A stretch of 42,462 nt of DNA, taken from a virus. The notes below the pieces were generated by a model, which was not told where the DNA came from, did no database searches, and saw only the letters and a list, made by a program, of their open reading frames with translations. Every line of letters starts with the position of its first letter. Position 1 is the first letter of the stretch. The translations under genes and the position numbers were made by a program. Positions 38,425 to 42,462 of this stretch are shown here, piece by piece. The stretch is from the IMG/VR virus record IMGVR_UViG_3300021407_000024, positions 1-42,462 of that record; one strand, 5' to 3'.

Positions 38425-38628
38425 TCACCGCCGGCCTTGGTCGGCGGTTTTTGTTTGCGCCCAGCAACGCTGCGCGTAGTTCAGCAGCGCGCGATAGACT
38501 TGGGGTTCCAGCCCTATCCAATGATCCTCGCCAAAGCGCGGCGCGCGCAGCGTGATCATGTAGCCGTCAAACGAGGCATACAGGCCGTCGCCGAGATACT
38601 CCTCGGGCTGTTCTTCGATCTTCTCCAT
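38425..38628 (-). CDS. phage hypothetical protein, 67 aa
   Basis: EEYLGDGLYASFDGYMITLR followed by HWIGLEPQVYRALLNYAQRC is a widespread small phage protein pattern: a beta strand pair with YLGDGxYASFDG and a C-terminal helix. Function unknown. AGGAG precedes the ATG at 38628. The region upstream to 38691 holds phased A-tracts. Confidence 0.7.
   Translation of the reverse strand: MEKIEEQPEEYLGDGLYASFDGYMITLRAPRFGEDHWIGLEPQVYRALLNYAQRCWAQTKTADQGRR
38427..38448 (-). other. hairpin 45 nt upstream of the 38381 start
   Basis: ACCGCCG at 38427-38433 pairs with CGGCGGT at 38442-38448, overlapping the stop codon of the gene 38425-38628. Read rightward it is followed by TTTTT, which would look like an intrinsic terminator, but no rightward gene precedes it. 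It fits the set of stems placed 33-45 bases before leftward starts. Confidence 0.45.
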
Positions 38629-38658
38629 TAGTTCTCCTTTCGTTCTAGTTTTGCCTTA

Positions 38659-38687
38659 ATTTTTTTTGGGAATTTTTTTGGATTTTT
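38659..38687 (-). promoter_or_regulatory. phased A-tracts upstream of 38628 gene
   Basis: Runs of T (A on the coding strand) begin at about 38659, 38671 and 38682, 11-12 bases apart. The coding strand carries AAAAATTCCCAAAAAA, also present at 10451-10466 on the plus strand. Intrinsic curvature is expected. Confidence 0.5.
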
Positions 38688-38691
38688 GGCG

Positions 38692-38949
38692 CTAGGCCAG
38701 CAAATCTTCGGCCGATTGAGTTGAGTTTGTTTGCTTGCGCGCTGCTCGCGCAGCTCGTGCGGCTCGCTCCTCCTCCCGTGCCTTGTCGAGTGCCTTGAGC
38801 GTGCGCGTGACGACCTTGACGGATTTGCGGTATCTCGCTTCCGCTCGGATCAGGGTATCGAGCGCCTTGTCACGTCTTGCTGCAAGCTTGGTCACGTCAT
38901 CGACCGCTTGCCGGTGTCTTTTCTGTACTCGTTCCAGTGCCTTTGTCAT
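38692..38949 (-). CDS. coiled-coil protein, 85 aa, Arg/Ala-rich
   Basis: A fully helical protein: MTKALERVQKRHRQAVDDVT, LAARRDKALDTLIRAEARYR, VVTRTLKALDKAREEERAAR, then an Ala/Arg run and a Ser/Gln tail. AAGGAG precedes ATG 38949; the longer frame to 39021 is rejected. A coiled-coil DNA- or partner-binding role is possible. It has a stem 40 bases upstream. Confidence 0.65.
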   Translation of the reverse strand: MTKALERVQKRHRQAVDDVTKLAARRDKALDTLIRAEARYRKSVKVVTRTLKALDKAREEERAARAARAARKQTNSTQSAEDLLA

Positions 38950-38989
38950 GTCTGCTCCTTTGGTTTGTTTGGATGAAGTGGAGCGGCAT

Positions 38990-39007
38990 CGAGGTGTCCC
39001 CCCTCGA
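38990..39007 (-). other. hairpin 40 nt upstream of the 38949 start
   Basis: TCGAGG at 38990-38995 pairs with CCTCGA at 39002-39007 around a six-base loop. The rest of the gap 38950-39127 holds no frame I can support. Confidence 0.45.
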
Positions 39008-39127
39008 CCCGCCCCTGCCATGTGTTGCCAATCTTGAACGGTACTAATGAAGCAGGGCGAGGATCACCGCAGATTGGCTTTCTGAATACCGACGCACACG
39101 GTCCCCGATACGGAGCGCAATCCTGCC

Positions 39128-39379
39128 CTAGCTTGGGATATTGTCATCCATTTCGACCCGTGGATACGATTTGTTGATCCGTATCATCATTGCGCGCCAG
39201 ATCGCATCCGATCGGACGTCGTCGCTGCGCAGAAAGAAATCGACCGAGTCGCGCAGAAACGCTGATTGTGCGTCAGGGCTCCATTCCGCCGGCAGCTCCC
39301 AACTATCGATGCTGTGCAACAGACACAGCAGGTTGCGAAATTCTCGCTTGTTCATTTTTCTAGCTTCCATTTGTTTCAT
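39128..39379 (-). CDS. hypothetical 83-aa protein
   Basis: MKQMEARKMNKREFRNLLCL then HSIDSWELPAEWSPDAQSAF and FLRSDDVRSDAIWRAMMIRI. A helical, Trp-containing small protein. The ATG at 39379 overlaps the stop of the upstream gene as ATGA; an internal ATG at 39355 lacks a well-placed ribosome site. Function unknown. Confidence 0.6.
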   Translation of the reverse strand: MKQMEARKMNKREFRNLLCLLHSIDSWELPAEWSPDAQSAFLRDSVDFFLRSDDVRSDAIWRAMMIRINKSYPRVEMDDNIPS

Positions 39380-39630
39380 GGTTGCGGATTTCTGAATAGG
39401 GCTTTTTGCTGCATGATGCTTTCAATCATGTCCACAACGCGCCAATCGCAATCGGTATCATGCAGCGCTGCGCCGATTATTCCACCCGCGCATGTTGCCC
39501 AAGCCGTTACGCGCGCGTCGCCTTCTGGAAGTTTGTTGATAAGCATGCGCGTAAAGTACCCAACATCACGAATCGTTTGCGAGATGTAGTTCCTGTGCCG
39601 TTTTGATATTTTTGATTTTCGGACCTTCAT
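39376..39630 (-). CDS. hypothetical 84-aa protein, basic head
   Basis: The frame starts MKVRKSKISKRHRNYISQTI and continues DVGYFTRMLINKLPEGDARV and DWRVVDMIESIMQQKALF. The ATG at 39630 is preferred because GGAG lies eight bases upstream; ATG 39651 is possible. A basic N-terminus and helical remainder. It is coupled by ATGA to the next gene. Function unknown. Confidence 0.6.
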   Translation of the reverse strand: MKVRKSKISKRHRNYISQTIRDVGYFTRMLINKLPEGDARVTAWATCAGGIIGAALHDTDCDWRVVDMIESIMQQKALFRNPQP

Positions 39631-39667
39631 GGGTTTTACTCCGTTTTTCATTTTCTCTCGGCGACCG

Positions 39668-39706
39668 CACGCCGGCTTGGCTCGCATGCGCAAGTCAGCC
39701 GGCGTG
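39668..39706 (-). other. 10-bp hairpin 37 nt upstream of the 39630 start
   Basis: CACGCCGGCT at 39668-39677 pairs perfectly with AGCCGGCGTG at 39697-39706, with a 19-base loop that contains GCATGC. It also lies just downstream of the gene ending at 39720, so it could serve both genes. Confidence 0.55.
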
Positions 39707-39719
39707 ATTGTTTCGTGTT

Positions 39720-39932
39720 TCAGGGTTTCGCTCCATTGGTGTTGACTGCCCATCGACAACCGTTGTCGATCAGGAAGCAGGTTTCGCCGTTCTTGAGCGG
39801 GGGCATGCCGATATAGATTTCCCCGTTCTGTACTTTTTCGGGTACCAGAACCAATGCGGCCTCGCCGTATTGACTCTTGTAGTACCAAACTGCGTGCATC
39901 ATGCTGCGGAAGTAGCTGGTTCCGTAGGTCAT
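39720..39932 (-). CDS. hypothetical 70-aa protein
   Basis: The frame starts MTYGTSYFRSMMHAVWYYKS and continues AALVLVPEKVQNGEIYIGMP and LKNGETCFLIDNGCRWAV, a small aromatic beta protein with two Cys. The ATG at 39932 overlaps the previous stop as ATGA, which decides the start over 39956 or 39980. Function unknown. Confidence 0.65.
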   Translation of the reverse strand: MTYGTSYFRSMMHAVWYYKSQYGEAALVLVPEKVQNGEIYIGMPPLKNGETCFLIDNGCRWAVNTNGAKP

Positions 39933-40126
39933 CGGTTTAGCGTCCAGGCTTGCCATTGCTTGGGCGCGGCCCCGCCGCACGCCATCCAGGTATCGAGTGC
40001 TTTCACATGCTGCGCTAGATCGATTGCTAGATCAGCAAGCAGGATGAAGTTGCCCTGCCTGATTTCCAGTTCACCGACTTGTTCGATTAGCTCGCGAATG
40101 ACCACGAGCGCTGCGGTAGGGTCCAT
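39929..40126 (-). CDS. hypothetical 65-aa helical protein
   Basis: MDPTAALVVIRELIEQVGEL, then IRQGNFILLADLAIDLAQHV and a Trp-rich end. Helical and slightly amphipathic. GGAGGG lies eight bases before the ATG, which also overlaps the previous stop (TGATG). No family is recognised. Confidence 0.6.
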   Translation of the reverse strand: MDPTAALVVIRELIEQVGELEIRQGNFILLADLAIDLAQHVKALDTWMACGGAAPKQWQAWTLNR

Positions 40127-40308
40127 CAGATGAACCCTCCGCGAATTCGCATCAGCGCTGCTTGCGACACCTCGAAACCGAGGTGTTGGCCGCTGACGGA
40201 TAGATCGGCTGCGGTATCGCAGACGAAGGGCGGACGGTTTTTGAACGACACGCGCAATCGCGAGATTTTGCTCAACGCGACGTTTTTCGGCTTGTGATGC
40301 GGTTTCAT
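40126..40308 (-). CDS. hypothetical 60-aa basic protein
   Basis: MKPHHKPKNVALSKISRLRV then SFKNRPPFVCDTAADLSVSG. The basic, His-rich head suggests nucleic acid contact, but no motif is known. The start at 40308 is set by CGGAGCAATC just before the ATG. A 9-bp stem is 38 bases upstream. Confidence 0.6.
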   Translation of the reverse strand: MKPHHKPKNVALSKISRLRVSFKNRPPFVCDTAADLSVSGQHLGFEVSQAALMRIRGGFI

Positions 40309-40346
40309 GATTGCTCCGATTAGTTGGTTGTGGCGTGATTGCCCAA

Positions 40347-40368
40347 ATGCGGCGCTGTTGCGCCGCAT
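40347..40368 (-). other. 9-bp hairpin 38 nt upstream of the 40308 start
   Basis: ATGCGGCGC at 40347-40355 pairs perfectly with GCGCCGCAT at 40360-40368 around the loop TGTT. Flanking TGATTG and CAATCA could lengthen it. It lies between two small genes. Confidence 0.6.
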
Positions 40369-40376
40369 GTAGTCAA

Positions 40377-40616
40377 TCATTCGCCAGCAAAGTCGCGGCA
40401 ATCATCGATTGCCGCTTGTTCCGTTTCAAACGGTCCTATCGGTTCGCCGTCCGGCAAGCAGCCGGGAAAGCAAAACCAATAATACCAACCCTCCTCCATG
40501 GGACCATCGCCCGACGCATTCTCGAATGCGTCTTTTACTGAAACGTAAAACACTTCCGCGTCGGGAAGTGCATGTTCGCTTTGCTCACGCTCCGCGTGAC
40601 TGTAGAATTGTTTCAT
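40377..40616 (-). CDS. hypothetical 79-aa acidic protein
   Basis: MKQFYSHAEREQSEHALPDA, then EEGWYYWFCFPGCLPDGEPI and GPFETEQAAIDDCRDF. The GPFETEQAAIDD ending is a common feature of small phage beta-alpha units. Acidic overall. CGGAGCAACC directly precedes the ATG. A nested stem lies 36 bases upstream, inside the end of the previous gene. Confidence 0.65.
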   Translation of the reverse strand: MKQFYSHAEREQSEHALPDAEVFYVSVKDAFENASGDGPMEEGWYYWFCFPGCLPDGEPIGPFETEQAAIDDCRDFAGE

Positions 40617-40626
40617 GGTTGCTCCG

Positions 40627-40887
40627 TTAGTAGAAGTTGATGCGGGAATCGTCCGGGTACTTGTGCTGCTGTTCGCCTGTTGTGTCGAACAGGATACCCG
40701 GCAATTGTCCGGCCGGGACTTCGTGGTGACACAAGTAGCGAAAGCCCCGGTAGTTGTTGGTTTCCATCAGCAGGGCGCCGACGAACGTATGCAGCATTTG
40801 CCGGCCCTCTCTGCTGCCCATGTCAGCACGCATGTACTGGTTTGCCTTGCTGACGACTAACTCCATTGAGCGGCTTCGCTTGCTCAT
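40627..40887 (-). CDS. hypothetical 86-aa phage protein
   Basis: MSKRSRSMELVVSKANQYMR, then GRQMLHTFVGALLMETNNYR, GFRYLCHHEVPAGQLPGILF and DDSRINFY. I recognise ETNNYRGFRYL and the final PDxSRIxFY as a widespread uncharacterised phage protein. The ATG at 40887 overlaps the upstream stop as ATGA. Confidence 0.7.
   Translation of the reverse strand: MSKRSRSMELVVSKANQYMRADMGSREGRQMLHTFVGALLMETNNYRGFRYLCHHEVPAGQLPGILFDTTGEQQHKYPDDSRINFY
40653..40701 (-). other. nested hairpin 36 nt upstream of the 40616 start
   Basis: CCGGGTA (40653-40659) pairs with TACCCGG (40695-40701), and inside it CTGTTCG (40669-40675) pairs with CGAACAG (40686-40692). Both stems are perfect. It lies inside the coding sequence of 40627-40887. 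Confidence 0.5.
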
Positions 40888-41078
40888 GCTCGCCGCTCCT
40901 GACTTTCCAGGAACGACTCGAAACTGCTGATTACTTCGTCAGCATGCGGCTCACCGTTTCTTAGTCCGCTCCGATTGAAGCATTGCCAGCAAGCAAGTAG
41001 GCCGCTGTCTTTTGGCCCGTAGCAGAATGGGCAAGTGTACCCGTTCCGCGTTCGCGGGTTGTCTAGCGTATGTGTCAT
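40884..41078 (-). CDS. small zinc-finger protein, 64 aa
   Basis: CPFC and CWQC (about residues 16-19 and 30-33) form a four-Cys zinc site in YTCPFCYGPKDSGLLACWQC. The rest is acidic and helical. The ATG at 41078 lies ten bases after GGAG and 42 bases after a 9-bp stem. Possible nucleic acid or protein binder of the early region. Confidence 0.65.
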   Translation of the reverse strand: MTHTLDNPRTRNGYTCPFCYGPKDSGLLACWQCFNRSGLRNGEPHADEVISSFESFLESQERRA

Positions 41079-41120
41079 GGTTCGTTGCTCCGAGGTGTTG
41101 TTGAGCGGAATTGCTCCAGC

Positions 41121-41142
41121 GGCGCGGCATTGCTGCCGCGCC
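41121..41142 (-). other. 9-bp hairpin 42 nt upstream of the 41078 start
   Basis: GGCGCGGCA at 41121-41129 pairs perfectly with TGCCGCGCC at 41134-41142 around TTGC. It also lies 12 bases after the stop of the DUF932 gene, so it could end that transcript in part. There is no T-run. Confidence 0.6.
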
Positions 41143-41153
41143 CCTAGCGCCTT

Positions 41154-42026
41154 TCACGCCGCTTGCTTCAGCTCTGCCATTTTGTTGGCCAGTGTGAACA
41201 GGGCGCGATTTAGCTTCACGTCCTGGTCAATTCCGTTCACACCACGCGTGGTGGTGCGGCGCGGGCGATTGTTGGCATCGCGGCCAACGGCCGTGAGTCC
41301 GCCGCGAATTGCATTCTCCTGCACCACGTTAAACACGTTCCAGAGATTGGGTGCAGTGTCTTCTCGCCGGTGCGGGATCAGCAATTGCTCAGCCTTGATA
41401 GGCGTTGCAACGTTGCCTTCTGCATCGGCAAAGCGCAGCGTATGTGCTGCCTCCGCAAAAACTTGCCGTTCCTCACGATTGAGCGTGATTGCTGGCCAGT
41501 CTTGCGGCGCCTTGAGGGAATGCTCTGCCGTATCAAGAATACGGTAGGTTCCCTCAATCACTTTGTTGGTCACGTCACCGCTATGGCGAACCTTGAGGCT
41601 ATCCATATCGTCGGTTTGTGAGACAAGGCTGTTCATGCAAAGAATCTTGAACATGCCGGCCAACAAGTCATAAGCACTTGAACCATCGTTTGCGTTCTTG
41701 AGCAGTGTCTCAAAAACGGTATCGCCAACCTGATACTTTTTGTCGTCATCCAGGCGACGAAGGCGCACCATATGCTTGGTGAAGTCTTTACGATCATCAA
41801 GCCGAGTGATGCACTGCTTTGCAGCGACCACGCTAAAGCCTTCCCGCTGCAAGCCGCGCAACACTTCAATCGTCGGAATAGGCCGAAACCTATCTGACCG
41901 TGAGTGATGCGCTTCCGTAGCGAAAATGCTTGGCGCAAGGCGCCGCATATCGTCTTCACTCAGAGCTGTTGCATGATCGAACCGGGCGGACTGAGCGTAG
42001 ACGGTGTTTGTACGAGTCATCAACAT
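41154..42026 (-). CDS. DUF932-like phage protein
   Basis: A 290-residue protein with FRPIPTIEVLRGLQREGFSV, then KDFTKHMVRLRR and a later ETLLKNANDGSSAYDLLAGM, the pattern of the DUF932/DUF945 phage family often found among early genes of large and small phages. Its function is unknown; plasmid-borne relatives lie near recombination genes. The ATG at 42026 has GGGAG eight bases upstream; the frame to 42095 runs through a hairpin and is rejected. It is first in the leftward early region. Confidence 0.75.
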   Translation of the reverse strand: MLMTRTNTVYAQSARFDHATALSEDDMRRLAPSIFATEAHHSRSDRFRPIPTIEVLRGLQREGFSVVAAKQCITRLDDRKDFTKHMVRLRRLDDDKKYQVGDTVFETLLKNANDGSSAYDLLAGMFKILCMNSLVSQTDDMDSLKVRHSGDVTNKVIEGTYRILDTAEHSLKAPQDWPAITLNREERQVFAEAAHTLRFADAEGNVATPIKAEQLLIPHRREDTAPNLWNVFNVVQENAIRGGLTAVGRDANNRPRRTTTRGVNGIDQDVKLNRALFTLANKMAELKQAA

Positions 42027-42385
42027 TGTAAGCACTCCCAAGTTTAAGCGCGGATTGCGCCGCAAGCGCCCATTAGGCGCTTGCGGAGCAATCAATGCGA
42101 AAAGAAGGGAGAGTGAAGGTGTTGCCCGTTCTCGGACGTACGCTTGGGATATGCCCCGCGATCCTTCATGTGAGCCCTTGCTGGGCGTCCGTCCGATCGA
42201 CTCCTCATCTCGACCGTGGATTCAGTCTAGCAGAACTGCTTGATATGTCTAATCACAAGATTGTGAAGTCCATCTGCTTGGCCAAGTGAAAATGCTTGCC
42301 CACCTTTCGCGTGGGCAGGAGGCCCCGCATCATAAGTGGGCATCAAGAGATAATGCTTTACATTATAGATAACTATGTCTAATAA
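42027..42385 (-). promoter_or_regulatory. long control region of early leftward unit
   Basis: This 359-base stretch has no gene I trust. Read leftward from the 77-bp repeat: an ATTAGACATA, a perfect TATAAT (42367-42362), a 7-bp stem (TGCCCAC/GTGGGCA at 42297-42317), the symmetric TCACAAGATTGTGA (42252-42265), a second ATTAGACATA (42253-42244) and a second possible promoter, TAGACA-16-TAGACT. A weak 38-codon frame (42343-42227) starts 20 bases from the TATAAT; it has no ribosome site and is not counted as a gene. Confidence 0.55.
42060..42086 (-). other. 11-bp hairpin 33 nt upstream of the 42026 start
   Basis: CCGCAAGCGCC at 42060-42070 pairs perfectly with GGCGCTTGCGG at 42076-42086 around CATTA. 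It is the strongest stem of the early-region set. Confidence 0.6.
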
Positions 42386-42462
42386 CTTCCCTCCCCATAA
42401 CCCACCCCCATAACCCATAACCTAGGTTTGGGCCGGGAGGTTATGGAGGCCCCAGAGAACGT
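42386..42462 (-). repeat. 77-bp inverted repeat, right-end copy
   Basis: Identical in reverse complement to 9556-9632, and running to the last base of the window. Leftward of it, TATAAT starts 18 bases after the repeat. The window ends inside the repeat, so its full length is unknown. A length of exactly 77 equals a common assembler k-mer, so the contig probably ends here because of this repeat. Confidence 0.9.

Noticed and set aside
38427-38452. Rightward intrinsic terminator (stem plus TTTTT)
   Set aside because: No rightward gene precedes it, and it overlaps a leftward stop codon. It fits the leftward upstream-stem set better.
42092-42169. Minus-strand 25-codon frame with AAGGG ahead
   Set aside because: Composition looks random and it ends inside the hairpin region; not enough support.
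42095-42289. Plus-strand frame of 64 codons with GGAGCAATCA before the ATG
   Set aside because: The ribosome-like bases are part of the hairpin flank, the sequence does not look like a real protein, and it opposes a promoter region.
1-42462. CRISPR arrays, tRNA genes, insertion sequences, integrase and attachment sites
   Set aside because: I looked for regular spaced repeats, clover-leaf patterns, transposase or recombinase motifs and saw none. A tRNA search program could overrule this.

Overview
This window is a nearly complete genome of a tailed bacteriophage. It is GC-rich and densely coded. Most genes are joined by ATGA, TGATG or TAATG stop/start overlaps. The module set is terminase, portal, scaffold, capsid, short-tail adaptor and stabiliser, internal ejection-type proteins, fibre and spike, then a small replication and recombination set. 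The adaptor and stabiliser recall P22 gp4 and gp10, so a podovirus-like virion is most likely (inference). The lysin carries a barrel domain of a type I associate with Hyphomicrobiales, so an alphaproteobacterial host is my best guess, not proven. I saw no integrase, DNA polymerase, RNA polymerase or tRNA, so a lytic lifestyle relying on the host polymerase is likely, though one repressor-like gene is present.

Layout: 16-6724 (minus) holds the distal tail and putative lysis-accessory genes: holin-like and tiny membrane proteins, a SPRY-domain protein, a five-repeat tail fibre, a fibre adaptor and a collagen-stalked spike. 6725-6997 is a divergent control region with three phased repeats and a 22-codon leader. 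6998-15930 (plus) is the replication and recombination block: primase-helicase, iteron-like repeats, two zinc proteins, an SSB-like protein, YqaJ exonuclease and many small genes. It is interrupted by a minus-strand repressor-like gene plus amidase (10594-12053). 15764-38381 (minus) is the virion block, read leftward from TerL to the ejection proteins. 38425-42026 (minus) is an early-type region of small genes headed by a DUF932 protein. 42027-42462 is its long upstream control region.

Strongest unusual signals: (1) six consecutive, stop/start-coupled, very basic tiny genes (24229-24890), a protamine-like array between the tail stabiliser and a VRR-NUC nuclease; (2) seven genes of the 38-42 kb region whose start codons each lie 33-45 nt downstream of a perfect stem, recalling the processed hairpins of T7 early mRNAs; (3) an exact 77-bp inverted repeat with a G-quadruplex-type motif, one copy internal and one forming the right end of the window, each followed 18 nt later by a -10-like hexamer; (4) iteron-like repeats plus a large G/C hairpin directly after the primase-helicase; (5) Tat-like and Sec-like signal peptides on adjacent genes in the head module.

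How the genes work together: primase-helicase, SSB-like protein and YqaJ exonuclease would open, coat and recombine replicating DNA. TerL packages it through the portal into heads built on the scaffold. The adaptor and stabiliser close the portal and carry the spike and fibre. The long Pro/Gly/Gln-rich proteins and the membrane-active protein are probably ejected with DNA. The amidase and the small membrane proteins release progeny.
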